Source: Acinetobacter calcoaceticus
GTDB taxonomy: Bacteria > Pseudomonadota > Gammaproteobacteria > Pseudomonadales > Moraxellaceae
Length of the DNA stretch: 64,000 nt
Reading direction: 5' to 3'
NCBI RefSeq assembly: GCF_016508255.1
Contig: NZ_JADVKT010000002.1
Location: 310,001-374,000 of the forward strand
The notes under the pieces were generated by a model. That model was not told where the DNA came from. It ran no database searches and saw nothing but the letters and a program-made list of their open reading frames with translations. Position 1 is the stretch's first letter. Each line of letters begins with the position of its first letter. The position numbers and the translations under genes were made by a program. Of the stretch, positions 1 through 8,693 are shown one piece after another.

Positions 1-660
1 AAAAATCCGGATGTTCGCTGTGTGGTGATTAGTGGCGAAGGCCGTGGCTTCTGTGCAGGGCAAGACTTAGGCGACCGTGTAGTAGACCCAAATGCTGAAG
101 CGCCAGATTTAGGATATTCCATTGAAACTTACTATAACCCGCTCATTAAAACGATTGTAAATATGCCAAAACCTGTTATTTGTGCTGTAAACGGCGTGGC
201 AGCAGGTGCGGGGGCAAATATTGCACTGGCGTGTGATTTGGTGATTGCAGCTAAATCGGCAAACTTCGTACAAGCATTTTGCCGCTTAGGTTTGGTCCCT
301 GACTCTGCGGGTACATGGTTTTTACCACGTGCTGTAGGCCATGCGCGTGCTATGGGTTTGACGTTGTTAGGTGACAAGCTCCCAGCAGAAACCGCAAAAG
401 AATGGGGCATGATTTGGGATGTGGTTGAAGACGCTGAGCTTAAAGAAAAAGTCACTGAACTCGCAGAGCGTTTAGCGAAACAGCCTACTTTTGGTTTATC
501 TCTCATTAAAAAAGCCATTCATCAATCAAGTAATAACACCTTTGATGAGCAAGTGCTGCTAGAGCGAGATTTACAACGTATTGCGGGTCGTTCAGAAGAT
601 TATCGTGAAGGTGTGCAAGCCTTTATGAATAAACGTGAACCAAATTTTAAAGGGCGCTAA
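1..660 (+). CDS. paaG: PaaG-type 2-(1,2-epoxy-1,2-dihydrophenyl)acetyl-CoA isomerase (5' end outside window)
   Basis: Crotonase-fold enzyme of phenylacetate catabolism. It isomerises the ring-1,2-epoxide of phenylacetyl-CoA to the oxepin-CoA. The reading frame is open from base 1, so the N-terminus lies upstream; the first in-window ATG (22) is internal. Visible crotonase features are the oxyanion-loop segment GRGFCAGQDL near the start, the GVAAGAGANIALACD glycine-rich stretch and GLVPDSAGTWFLPR, whose Asp is the position expected for a PaaG catalytic acid. The gene ends 2 nt before paaH, and the order paaG-paaH-paaJ-paaK is that of known paa operons. The paralogous PaaF hydratase is not in view; PaaG is preferred because of the VPDSAG motif and the gene order. 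Confidence 0.9.
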   Translation, partial: KNPDVRCVVISGEGRGFCAGQDLGDRVVDPNAEAPDLGYSIETYYNPLIKTIVNMPKPVICAVNGVAAGAGANIALACDLVIAAKSANFVQAFCRLGLVPDSAGTWFLPRAVGHARAMGLTLLGDKLPAETAKEWGMIWDVVEDAELKEKVTELAERLAKQPTFGLSLIKKAIHQSSNNTFDEQVLLERDLQRIAGRSEDYREGVQAFMNKREPNFKGR

Positions 661-662
661 GC

Positions 663-2201
663 ATGACAGATTTAGACTTATCTCGTGCCCGAATTGCCGT
701 CATTGGCTCCGGCACTATGGGCATCGGCATTGCTCAATTAGCCATCGTCAATGGGCACTCGACCGTTTTGTATGATCTAGACGCTCAAAAAGCGCAACAA
801 GCAGTTGAGGGCTTGGGGCAGACGTTTAAAAAGCTGGTTGAAAAGAGCAAGCTTACACAACAGCAAGCTGATGATGCTTTAGCGCGTTTAACTGTAGTGA
901 ATCAAGTTGAAGCGCTACGTGATGCTGACTTGGTCATTGAAGCAGTCGTTGAGAAAAAAGAAGTCAAACAGTCTTTATTTAAACAACTCGCTGAAATTTG
1001 TAGTTCGCAAACTATTTTTGCAAGTAATACATCTTCAATTTCAGTGACCGCAATTTCGGCTGGCATTGCTCACCCTGAGCGCGTGGTCGGTTTACACTTT
1101 TTTAACCCCGCGCCAGTCATGAAACTGGTTGAAATTGTACAAGGCTTAAAAAACCCAAACAGCTTATGTTTGGCTTTAAAAAAGTTGATGTTAAATTGGA
1201 AAAAAATTCCAGTACTCACCAAGTCGACTCCGGGTTTTATTGTTAACCGAATTGCACGTCCGTTTTATGCAGAAGGCTTTAGAGCACTGCAAGAACAAGT
1301 CACCAGCTACGACCAGCTAGACTATGCTTTAAAGCAATGCGGTGGTTTTGCGATGGGGCCGTGTGAACTTACCGACCTCATTGGGCAAGATGTTAACTTT
1401 TCGGTGACCCAAAGCGTTTATCAAGAGTTCTTTTACGAGCCGCGTTACCGTCCAAGCCTAATTCAAAAAGAATTAGTCGATGCGGGCGCGTGGGGCCGTA
1501 AGTCAAAACAAGGCTTTTACAGCTATAACGAAAAAAATCAGTATGAGACATTTCAGCCTCCAGTTGTGGTTGCCAAACCAATTGATGCACATATTCAGCT
1601 CAAAGGGACTTGGTCTCAGCTACCTGCTTTTTTAACGCGTTTAGGTTTAAAAAGCGGATCTGCAAGCGACGACAATATTCTTCAAATTGATGATATCGAC
1701 TTGCGTTTAAGCCAAGGTGAGTCAGCCAATATTCATTACTTGAGCCGTAAAGTGGTTTTAATGGATTGGCATCATGATTTTGAGCAGGCGCAGGCTGTGG
1801 TGCTCAGTCATAACGAGCTTTGTGACGCAAGTGACCTCGCTAAAGTTGAAGCTTACTTTGCGCAGTTTGGCATGAGCGTGATGTGGATTAAAGACCATCC
1901 GGCACTGTTAACCTTACGTACCATCGCTTTACTCATTAATGAAGCATGCGAAGCAAGTTTACATGGTGTTGCAAGTCTGGAAGATATTGATAATGCCATG
2001 AAATATGGGGTGAATTATCCTAAAGGCCCTTACCAATGGTTGACACAAATGGGCGGCGCTTATGTGCTCCAAACCTTAAATAACTTATATGCACTGTATG
2101 GAGAGGAAAAATATCGCGCGAGTATCTACCTCAAGCAATATGTAGCGAAAACTCAGAACATTGCTACTCAATATTCACGTGATATGACCGAATTTGCATA
2201 A
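663..2201 (+). CDS. paaH: 3-hydroxyadipyl-CoA dehydrogenase PaaH (3-hydroxyacyl-CoA dehydrogenase)
   Basis: NAD-dependent oxidation of 3-hydroxyadipyl-CoA to 3-oxoadipyl-CoA in the beta-oxidation-like end of the phenylacetate pathway. The N-terminal Rossmann fold shows GSGTMGIGIAQ at about residues 16-26. The HFFNPAPVMKLVE segment and the first C-terminal 3HCDH domain follow. A second 3HCDH domain fills the C-terminal third, so at 512 aa this is the long, two-C-domain form usual for PaaH. It starts 2 nt after the paaG stop and ends 12 nt before paaJ, which implies translational coupling in one operon. A paralogue of the same architecture lies at 35793-37316 in the dicarboxylate cluster. Confidence 0.93.
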   Translation: MTDLDLSRARIAVIGSGTMGIGIAQLAIVNGHSTVLYDLDAQKAQQAVEGLGQTFKKLVEKSKLTQQQADDALARLTVVNQVEALRDADLVIEAVVEKKEVKQSLFKQLAEICSSQTIFASNTSSISVTAISAGIAHPERVVGLHFFNPAPVMKLVEIVQGLKNPNSLCLALKKLMLNWKKIPVLTKSTPGFIVNRIARPFYAEGFRALQEQVTSYDQLDYALKQCGGFAMGPCELTDLIGQDVNFSVTQSVYQEFFYEPRYRPSLIQKELVDAGAWGRKSKQGFYSYNEKNQYETFQPPVVVAKPIDAHIQLKGTWSQLPAFLTRLGLKSGSASDDNILQIDDIDLRLSQGESANIHYLSRKVVLMDWHHDFEQAQAVVLSHNELCDASDLAKVEAYFAQFGMSVMWIKDHPALLTLRTIALLINEACEASLHGVASLEDIDNAMKYGVNYPKGPYQWLTQMGGAYVLQTLNNLYALYGEEKYRASIYLKQYVAKTQNIATQYSRDMTEFA

Positions 2202-2213
2202 TCAGGAGTCAAC

Positions 2214-3422
2214 ATGGAAGACGTTTTAATTTGCGATTTTATTCGTACCCCAATTGGACGATATGCAGGTGCCTTAAGTGCTGTACGTGCAGATGATTTA
2301 GCTGCATTGCCCATCAAATATTTAAAAGATAAACACCCAAACTTACCGTGGAATACGGTAGACGAAGTGTTTTTAGGATGTGCCAACCAAGCAGGTGAAG
2401 ACAACCGTAACGTTGCACGTATGGCAACACTCTTGGCAGGTTTACCTGATACAGTGCCAGCCATGACGGTTAATCGCTTGTGTGCTTCGGGTTTAGATGC
2501 AGTAGGACTTGCTGCGCGCTCAATTAAAGTAGGCGAAGCGCAGTTCGTTTTGGCAGGTGGCGTTGAGTCAATGAGCCGTGCGCCATTTGTACAAGCTAAA
2601 CCGACCGAAGCGTTTAGCCGTACACCTGAAATTTATGACACCACTATTGGCTGGCGCTTTGTAAATAAGCAACTGAAAGCGCAATACGGCACTGACAGCA
2701 TGCCGGAAACTGCTGAAAATGTAGCTGAAAAATATCAGATTAGTCGTGACGACCAAGATGCTTTTGCATTGCGTAGCCAACAAAAAACGGCTGCTGCCCA
2801 ACAAAACGGTTTCTTTAACGATGAGATTTTGCCAGTCGAGATTGTAGACCGTAAGAAGAATGTGAATGTAGTTAATCGCGATGAACATCCGCGTGAGACT
2901 ACCCTTGAAGCACTCGCAAAACTAAAAGCACCTTTTAGAAAAGAAGGCGGTTCGGTGACTGCCGGAAATGCCTCTGGTGTAAATGATGGTGCCGCGTGTG
3001 TGCTCATTACCAACCGTACATTTGCAGATACACATGGTTTAAAACCTTTAGCACGCGTAATTGGTATTGCAAGTGCAGGTGTTGAACCCAAATATATGGG
3101 TATAGGTCCTGTTCCTGCTGTGCAGAAAATTTTAAAGCAAACAGGTTTAACGCTAGATCAGATGAATGTGATTGAGCTGAATGAAGCATTCGCAGCCCAA
3201 TCTTTAGCTTGTATGCGTGAACTTGGTTTAAAAGATGACGATGAACGCGTGAACCCAAATGGTGGTGCGATTGCACTCGGACATCCGCTCGGTATGAGCG
3301 GTACACGTTTAGTGATTACCGCAACACGTGAGCTAAAAAAACGAGGTGGACGCTATGCACTTTGCACGATGTGTGTGGGTGTTGGACAAGGTGTCGCACT
3401 GATTTTGGAAAATTTAAATTAA
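2214..3422 (+). CDS. paaJ: 3-oxoadipyl-CoA/3-oxo-5,6-dehydrosuberyl-CoA thiolase PaaJ
   Basis: Thiolase that cleaves 3-oxoadipyl-CoA to succinyl-CoA and acetyl-CoA, and the dehydrosuberyl analogue earlier in the pathway. At 402 aa it has the normal thiolase II length. The acylated nucleophile Cys90 sits in [12 protein letters not shown]; the C-terminal [14 protein letters not shown] carries the active-site His, and CMCVGVGQG carries the second catalytic Cys. An SD-like AGGAG lies just upstream of ATG 2214. PcaF of the beta-ketoadipate pathway is nearly the same enzyme, but the position between paaH and paaK makes PaaJ the better name. A close paralogue is the dcaF-like thiolase at 34573-35778. 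Confidence 0.92.
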   Translation: MEDVLICDFIRTPIGRYAGALSAVRADDLAALPIKYLKDKHPNLPWNTVDEVFLGCANQAGEDNRNVARMATLLAGLPDTVPAMTVNRLCASGLDAVGLAARSIKVGEAQFVLAGGVESMSRAPFVQAKPTEAFSRTPEIYDTTIGWRFVNKQLKAQYGTDSMPETAENVAEKYQISRDDQDAFALRSQQKTAAAQQNGFFNDEILPVEIVDRKKNVNVVNRDEHPRETTLEALAKLKAPFRKEGGSVTAGNASGVNDGAACVLITNRTFADTHGLKPLARVIGIASAGVEPKYMGIGPVPAVQKILKQTGLTLDQMNVIELNEAFAAQSLACMRELGLKDDDERVNPNGGAIALGHPLGMSGTRLVITATRELKKRGGRYALCTMCVGVGQGVALILENLN

Positions 3423-3462
3423 TTCAGACGGTTTTTAAAATTACATAATGAGGAGAGAGGCG

Positions 3463-4752
3463 ATGGACAGCCTTACAACGGATAATGTTGAGCAATTAAC
3501 ACTTGCAGAGCTTAGAGAACTGCAAACTAAACGGTTAAAACACACCCTGACTTTTGTATATGAAAATAGTCCGGTCTATAAGAAGAAGTTCGATGAAGCA
3601 GGTGTACATCCTGATGACTTCGTCACTTTAGACGATCTGGCGAAGTTTCCATTTACGACTAAACAGGATTTAAGAGACAACTATCCGTTTGGGATGTTTG
3701 CCGTACCGCAAGAGCAAATTGTGCGTTTACATGCATCATCAGGCACAACGGGTAAACCGACTGTGGTGGGTTATACCCAAAAAGATATTAATACTTGGTC
3801 GGACATTGTTGCGCGTTGCTTACGCATGGCAGGTTTAACCGCGAAAGATATGGTTCAGGTTGCTTATGGCTATGGACTGTTTACAGGTGGTCTAGGTGCG
3901 CATTATGGTGCCGAGCGCTTAGGTGCAACGGTTATTCCTATGTCTGGCGGGCAAACTGAAAAGCAAGTTCAGCTTATTCAAGACTTTAAACCGACTGCGA
4001 TTATGGTTACGCCATCGTATTGCGTGAGTATTATTGAAAAGCTAGAACAGCAATTTGGTACGGCACGTAATACGTCTTTAAAAGTCGGTATTTTTGGTGC
4101 CGAGCCTTGGACCAACGAACTGCGCCGTGAAATTGAAGAACGCCTTAATATTAAAGCACTCGATATTTATGGTTTGTCTGAGGTAATGGGGCCGGGCGTT
4201 GCGATGCAGTGCTTAGGTGAGGGCGAAGGACTAACCATTTGGGAAGATCATTTCTACCCTGAAATTATTAACCCTGAAACGGGTGAAGTCTGTAAAGATG
4301 GCGAACTTGGTGAGTTAGTCTTTACGACCATTACCAAAGAAGGCTTGCCGATTATTCGTTACCGTACCCGTGATTTGACCCGTTTGTTAGCGGGAGAAAA
4401 TCTGGCGATGCGTAAAATGGATAAAATTGTAGGCCGTAGTGACGACATGCTGATTATTCGCGGCGTGAACGTTTTCCCGACTCAAATTGAAGAGCAAATT
4501 TTGCAAGTTCAGCATTTAGTTCCAAATTATGAAATTTTGGTGACTAAAAAAGGACATATGGATACTTTGCATATTCGTACAGAGATGTGTCATAACTGTA
4601 CTATACAGGCCAATCAACTTGCTCAGGAGTTGATGAAACGTATTAAAACCATGATTGGGATTAGCGTTACTGTAGAGGTTGTTACAGAAGCGACCTTACC
4701 TCGTTCGGAAGGTAAGGCAAAGCGGGTAATCGATATGCGTCAGATTGCTTAA
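3463..4752 (+). CDS. paaK: phenylacetate-CoA ligase PaaK
   Basis: AMP-forming ligase that activates phenylacetate to phenylacetyl-CoA, the entry step of the pathway. The adenylate-forming P-loop SSGTTGKPTVVGYT is at about residues 90-105. The later motifs YGLSEVMGPGV and YRTRDLTRLL are conserved in PaaK proteins, and a C-terminal lid domain follows (IVGRSDDMLIIRGVNVFPTQIEE). I place the start at ATG 3463 (MDSLTTDN, 429 aa) because AGGAGAG lies 5-12 nt upstream. An in-frame ATG at 3448 would put this ribosome-binding site inside the coding region. Last gene of the catabolic operon before the paaX regulator. Confidence 0.94.
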   Translation: MDSLTTDNVEQLTLAELRELQTKRLKHTLTFVYENSPVYKKKFDEAGVHPDDFVTLDDLAKFPFTTKQDLRDNYPFGMFAVPQEQIVRLHASSGTTGKPTVVGYTQKDINTWSDIVARCLRMAGLTAKDMVQVAYGYGLFTGGLGAHYGAERLGATVIPMSGGQTEKQVQLIQDFKPTAIMVTPSYCVSIIEKLEQQFGTARNTSLKVGIFGAEPWTNELRREIEERLNIKALDIYGLSEVMGPGVAMQCLGEGEGLTIWEDHFYPEIINPETGEVCKDGELGELVFTTITKEGLPIIRYRTRDLTRLLAGENLAMRKMDKIVGRSDDMLIIRGVNVFPTQIEEQILQVQHLVPNYEILVTKKGHMDTLHIRTEMCHNCTIQANQLAQELMKRIKTMIGISVTVEVVTEATLPRSEGKAKRVIDMRQIA

Positions 4753-4763
4753 CATCAAGATCA

Positions 4764-4790
4764 TTCAGGGTATAGAATCTATACCCTGAA
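4764..4790. promoter_or_regulatory. 27-bp perfect palindrome between paaK and paaX
   Basis: Arms TTCAGGGTATAGA and its exact complement are separated by a single A. There is no T-tract after it, so it is a poor intrinsic terminator. As DNA it is a good candidate operator, possibly for PaaX autoregulation, and as RNA it could form a hairpin that uncouples paaX from the operon. It ends 15 nt before the paaX start codon. Confidence 0.5.
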
Positions 4791-4805
4791 ACTAAACGCC
4801 AAGAC

Positions 4806-5771
4806 ATGAGTATGAGTGCAAAAATACAGCAAATAATTGATTCTGTTGTAAAGAATGAGACCTTAAGTGGAACTTCGCTTATTTCGACAATTTTTGGAGA
4901 TTCAGTACTTCATCGGGGTGGAAACATTAGTCTTGCAAGCTTGATTCAGTTATTAGAGCTATTTGGTTTTAATGACCGTGCTGTAAGAACCTCTGTTTTT
5001 CGTTTAGTTAAAAATGATTGGTTATGTTCGGACAAAATCGGCAGAACCAGTTTTTATCGAATTACCGATTCGAGCCGTTCGACCTATTTGCAGGCCGAGC
5101 AACGTATTTATAACGACCAGATGAAAGAGTGGGACCATTATTGGGATCTTATTCTCATGTCTACGCTCGACACTGAAAATAAAGCGTTGTTAAAGAAAGA
5201 ACTCGAATGGTTAGGATTTGCCAATATTTCAACAAACTTAATGGCTTATCCGGGTTGTAACCGTATTGAACTACAACGGTTATTGGTTGATTTAAATATG
5301 AGTGAGCAAGTGGTGGTGTTTAAAGCCGAAACCTTGCAGCTCTTTAATAATTCGGTTGATACCATTGGGCGTATGCTCAGAACCAACTGGCCAATCGATG
5401 AATTACGTCAAAGATACCTACAGTTTCTCGATATTTTTAGAGAAATTGGCGTGTTGCTGATGCAGGAAAACGAACAGCTCGAACCCGTTCAGGCCTTTCA
5501 AATTCGGACTTTGCTGATTCATTATTATCGCCGAATTTTATTGAAAGACCCTGCATTGCCACTTGAGCTTTTACCGGCTGACTGGCCGGCCATTAATGCT
5601 CGTACCTTATCAATGAACATTTATAAAAAAGTATTTGAACCTGCGGATGAATACTTCTTGTCTGTTGCAGCAACAGCAGAAGGGCCAATGCCAAATGCCA
5701 CAGCACATTATTGGCGCCGTTTCGGAGGTTTAGTTGCGACAAATGAGAGGGTAAATCATGCCTTGTTATAG
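4806..5771 (+). CDS. paaX: phenylacetate operon repressor PaaX
   Basis: GntR-related winged-helix repressor of paa genes, relieved by phenylacetyl-CoA in characterised systems. Residues 30-80 look like the PaaX N-terminal domain ([32 protein letters not shown]). A central and a C-terminal PaaX domain follow with conserved LPADWP near residue 258. At 321 aa it has the usual length. ATG 4806 is used; ATG 4812 is an equally possible start. The 3' end overlaps paaY by 14 nt, so the two are translationally coupled, as in other paaXY pairs. Confidence 0.92.
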   Translation: MSMSAKIQQIIDSVVKNETLSGTSLISTIFGDSVLHRGGNISLASLIQLLELFGFNDRAVRTSVFRLVKNDWLCSDKIGRTSFYRITDSSRSTYLQAEQRIYNDQMKEWDHYWDLILMSTLDTENKALLKKELEWLGFANISTNLMAYPGCNRIELQRLLVDLNMSEQVVVFKAETLQLFNNSVDTIGRMLRTNWPIDELRQRYLQFLDIFREIGVLLMQENEQLEPVQAFQIRTLLIHYYRRILLKDPALPLELLPADWPAINARTLSMNIYKKVFEPADEYFLSVAATAEGPMPNATAHYWRRFGGLVATNERVNHALL

Positions 5772-6363
5772 TATTGACGGTGTTATTCCAGTGGTAAGCC
5801 CAGAGGCTTTTGTACACCCAACGGCAGTTTTAATTGGTGATGTGATTATTGAAGCGGGCGTATACGTGGGGCCATTTGCTTCATTGCGTGCCGATTTTGG
5901 TCGTATCCATATTAAGCAAAATGCCAATGTACAAGACAACTGCACCATCCATGGCTTTCCACAAAGCGTGACTTTAGTTGAGGAAATGGGCCACATTGGG
6001 CATGGCACAACTTTACATGGCTGCCGCATTGGAAAAAATGTTTTGGTCGGCATGAACAGTGTAATTTTGGACTATGCAGAAATTGGTGAAAACACCATTA
6101 TTGGCGCAAATAGTTTGGTCAAAACTAAAGATATTATTCCGGCAAATGTACTGGCAATGGGTAGTCCTGCTAAGGTTGCACGTGATTTATCAGAACAAGA
6201 AAAAAAGTGGAAAACCCGCGGCACTCAAGAATATATTGAACTTGCACAGCGATGCTTAAATTCAATGCAAGAGGTTCAACCATTAACATCAGAGTTGAAT
6301 GACCGCCTGACCTATAAGGATTTTCATTCTTCAAACTATCAGATTAAACAAGATAGTGTTTAA
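5758..6363 (+). CDS. paaY: PaaY, hexapeptide-repeat gamma-carbonic-anhydrase-like thioesterase
   Basis: Left-handed beta-helix protein of the gamma-carbonic anhydrase family. PaaY proteins hydrolyse dead-end CoA thioesters of the phenylacetate pathway. Hexapeptide turns are visible from about residue 18 to 135 ([25 protein letters not shown] repeats, then [26 protein letters not shown]). Metal-ligand His candidates are in CTIHGFP and the two His of GHIGHG. At 201 aa the length is normal. It overlaps the 3' end of paaX by 14 nt and is 77 nt from paaI. Confidence 0.9.
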   Translation: MPCYSIDGVIPVVSPEAFVHPTAVLIGDVIIEAGVYVGPFASLRADFGRIHIKQNANVQDNCTIHGFPQSVTLVEEMGHIGHGTTLHGCRIGKNVLVGMNSVILDYAEIGENTIIGANSLVKTKDIIPANVLAMGSPAKVARDLSEQEKKWKTRGTQEYIELAQRCLNSMQEVQPLTSELNDRLTYKDFHSSNYQIKQDSV

Positions 6364-6440
6364 CGGCTTTTAATAGGTCGATTTCGATACACATGGGTTT
6401 ATAACACTTAGGGAATACTCGCACGAGTAGGGAGACGTTT

Positions 6441-6824
6441 GTGTCAAAAATGGAAACGACTGCGGTTGATCAATTCGCAGAGCTATTGGGTGTTCAAGTG
6501 CTGCATCGCAGTTTTGATGAAGCGCGTTGTCAGCTTAATGTGAAAGATGAACACATGAATGCCTTGGGCGGCGTGCATGGCGGTGTCATATTTTCTTTAG
6601 CCGATATCGCTTTTGCTCTTGCTTGTAATGCAGGGGATGCGCCATATACTGGACTACAGGCTGATATTCGCTATATGAGCGGTGCTAAAGATAGGGTGTT
6701 ATTTGCCACGGCAACTAAGGTCGGAAGTAGTAAAAAATTCGCGCATTATGAAGTATTAATAACAGACGGTTTGAATAATAGAGTCGCTTTATTTACATCT
6801 ACGTGTTATAGACTTGCGCCGTAA
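6441..6824 (+). CDS. paaI: PaaI hotdog-fold hydroxyphenylacetyl-CoA thioesterase
   Basis: Small hotdog thioesterase that releases CoA from ring-hydroxylated phenylacetyl-CoA intermediates. The signature HMNALGGVHGGVIFSLADIAFALACN at about residues 38-62 contains the HGG turn and the catalytic Asp of the hotdog helix. I keep the GTG start at 6441 because GGGAG lies 6 nt before it; the first ATG (6450) is too far for that site. It is the last paa gene, and a strong bidirectional terminator follows at 6922-6957. In many genomes paaI lies inside the operon, so its position after paaY is a local arrangement. Confidence 0.9.
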   Translation: MSKMETTAVDQFAELLGVQVLHRSFDEARCQLNVKDEHMNALGGVHGGVIFSLADIAFALACNAGDAPYTGLQADIRYMSGAKDRVLFATATKVGSSKKFAHYEVLITDGLNNRVALFTSTCYRLAP

Positions 6825-6921
6825 CAGATGGTTATTTAGTAGTTAGATCTAGAGCAGAACTTACATTAAATTAATAAAAGTATTCAAAGTTGAAACTAAT
6901 CAAAATGTTCCTTTAGTTACT

Positions 6922-6957
6922 TAAAAACAGATAAGGGTTGACCCTTATCTGTTTTTA
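6922..6957. terminator. bidirectional intrinsic terminator between paaI and the dGTPase gene
   Basis: AAAAACAGATAAGGG, loop TTGA, then the exact complement CCCTTATCTGTTTTT. With A- and T-tracts on both sides it can terminate the paa transcript from the left and the minus-strand dGTPase gene from the right. It also marks the left limit of the accessory insert. Confidence 0.9.
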
Positions 6958-6969
6958 TATTTTTAAAGT

Positions 6970-8307
6970 CTAAATTTGATCAAAAATAGATCCTTTATGT
7001 GGGGCGTAAATTTTTTCATATAGTCTTGTTGCATACTCATCAGTCATTCCCGATATATAGTCACAAATGACTCTCATTTTTTCGTTTTTACTTTTTGCTT
7101 CTTGATAGTTACCGAGAGCTGATTTGGGTAATAGACGTTCCGGATCTGAAGAAAGGGCATCAAATAATTCTATAACAATTTTCTGACCTTTAAATTCTAA
7201 TAGCTGAACATTCGGACTTTTAATAACTTCATCATAGACTATAGTAAAAATATGTTCTCGTAAGGTAGAAAATGGGTGGGATAATTCTGCATTCCATTTT
7301 AATAATGGTTCATCAAAGCCATCTATTTCTTTTAATCTTATGTTAGTTATAAATTTATGAACAAGCTCACCTATAGCTGATTTTCGTTCATAAGTATTTG
7401 AGTTAAATAGCCTTTCACCTAATTCTTTTGAGTTGTAATTGCATGCCGTAAATATTGATTCTTTCTCCTTATTATAATTATTCCATTCATTTAAGCTAAT
7501 CAAGCCTAATGAAATAGCATCTTCAAAGTCATGTAAACTATAAGAAATATCATCAGCGAGTTCCATAATAGACGCATCTAAGCTATGAAATTTAGGCTTA
7601 AAGTGTTTATTGGAATATGATATTAAAGTGGAAAATTTTTCGATATCATTATTCGATAGCTTTTCTAATATCCACTTAACTAATTTTGTTTCCGTATCCA
7701 AATAACATTTTGGAGGTTTTTGTTCACTAGCTTTAGCTAACCATTTAGTTTTCGGAATTTTACCATAATATTTATCATTACAGACTTCACTGTATGGTGC
7801 TGGGTATTTTAATACTCCTAACAGTAATCTTCTTGTCGGGTTCATACCATTTTTTTCTGTGTATTTTTCTAATTTTGATAAAATCCTAAGAGTCTGTCCA
7901 TTTCCTTCAAAGCCCCCATATTTACGCATACAAATATTTAAAGCTACTTCACCACCATGGCCAAATGGAGGATGTCCAAGATCATGTGCTAAACAAATTG
8001 CATTAATTAATGAAGACTTAGGTAATATTTCTTCTAATATTTCTATATTGAGTTTATTTGCATAGTCACCTTCTTTCAACCAGCGAACAATTCCGACACC
8101 TATTTGTGCAACCTCCATGGAATGAGTTAGTCTGGTTCTGTAGAAATCACTTTCCCCTAATCCAAGTACTTGAGTTTTAGCTTGTAAGCGACGAAATGCC
8201 GCAGAGTGGATGAGTCGAGCATAATCTCTTTCCCATTCATTACGTACATCGTGACCCTTTTTCTTTTGCTCTAGAAGACGTTCTTCCCAAATATTTTGAT
8301 TCATCAT
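6970..8307 (-). CDS. dNTP triphosphohydrolase, dGTPase family (HD domain)
   Basis: HD-superfamily enzyme of the Dgt type, which removes triphosphate from dGTP or other dNTPs. The N-terminal segment RNEWERDYARLIHSAAFRRLQAKTQV matches dGTPases. Metal ligands are visible as His in TRLTHSMEVAQIG, the His-Asp pair in CLAHDLGHPPFGHGG, and a distal Asp in ELADDISYS. At 445 aa it is in the family range. The N-terminus reads MMNQ, with either Met possible. It is monocistronic on the minus strand, divergent from gajA across a 386-bp gap, and ends at a shared terminator. The codons are AT-rich compared with the paa genes. Phage-defence dGTPases are known; this linkage to Gabija suggests the same role here, which is inference. 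A housekeeping dNTPase is the alternative. Confidence 0.88.
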   Translation of the reverse strand: MMNQNIWEERLLEQKKKGHDVRNEWERDYARLIHSAAFRRLQAKTQVLGLGESDFYRTRLTHSMEVAQIGVGIVRWLKEGDYANKLNIEILEEILPKSSLINAICLAHDLGHPPFGHGGEVALNICMRKYGGFEGNGQTLRILSKLEKYTEKNGMNPTRRLLLGVLKYPAPYSEVCNDKYYGKIPKTKWLAKASEQKPPKCYLDTETKLVKWILEKLSNNDIEKFSTLISYSNKHFKPKFHSLDASIMELADDISYSLHDFEDAISLGLISLNEWNNYNKEKESIFTACNYNSKELGERLFNSNTYERKSAIGELVHKFITNIRLKEIDGFDEPLLKWNAELSHPFSTLREHIFTIVYDEVIKSPNVQLLEFKGQKIVIELFDALSSDPERLLPKSALGNYQEAKSKNEKMRVICDYISGMTDEYATRLYEKIYAPHKGSIFDQI

Positions 8308-8470
8308 GAAACACTACAAGTATTTTAAATTATTAAGTTATATATAATGTATCGAAATAAATAAACCTTTTATATTAGACTTTATATTATTAACATTTCA
8401 TAGACTTAATATACTTTTACATGATAGTTTTTTTAATTAATTTAACATATGAAATAATAGTATTTTAATT

Positions 8471-8483
8471 GCGGAGACTCCGC
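8471..8483. promoter_or_regulatory. GC-rich palindrome upstream of gajA
   Basis: GCGGAG-A-CTCCGC, six-base arms around one central base, in an otherwise very AT-rich spacer. It is 164 bp upstream of the dGTPase start and 211 bp upstream of gajA. It could be an operator for a host or element-encoded regulator. Confidence 0.35.
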
Positions 8484-8619
8484 TCATTGAGTGTTCTCCT
8501 TGAGTTAGGATAGCTATAAAATTTTCATTTTGGCGTAAAAGATATTGAATTAGGGGATAAGCTATCGGAAGATAATTTAGTACTAATAAGGTTGGTGTTC
8601 AAAACTTAATTTTATAAAA

Positions 8620-8635
8620 AAGATATAACTATCTT
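8620..8635. promoter_or_regulatory. small inverted repeat close to gajA
   Basis: AAGATA-taac-TATCTT, 58 bp upstream of the gajA ATG. It is the right size for an operator or a 5'-UTR hairpin. AT-rich context lowers its significance. Confidence 0.25.
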
Positions 8636-8693
8636 GATAAAAAAATGTAAATTATTTATATCTTAAGTAAATTGTACTTACTAAAAACAACCT

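Larger units (their letters stand above)
8308..8693. other. divergent intergenic region between dGTPase gene and gajA (386 bp)
   Basis: Very AT-rich. It must hold both divergent promoters. Two palindromes stand out (8471-8483 and 8620-8635, listed separately). No ORF with a start codon is visible. A short open stretch at 8520-8605 in the + direction (ending VFKT-stop) lacks a start and may be a gene remnant or chance. No SD sequence precedes the gajA ATG. Confidence 0.5.

Noticed and set aside
8520..8605. Open stretch in the spacer before gajA that reads like the C-terminus of a protein (ends RLVFKT-stop).
   Set aside because: It has no start codon, only 28 codons and no recognisable family; chance is as likely as a gene remnant.
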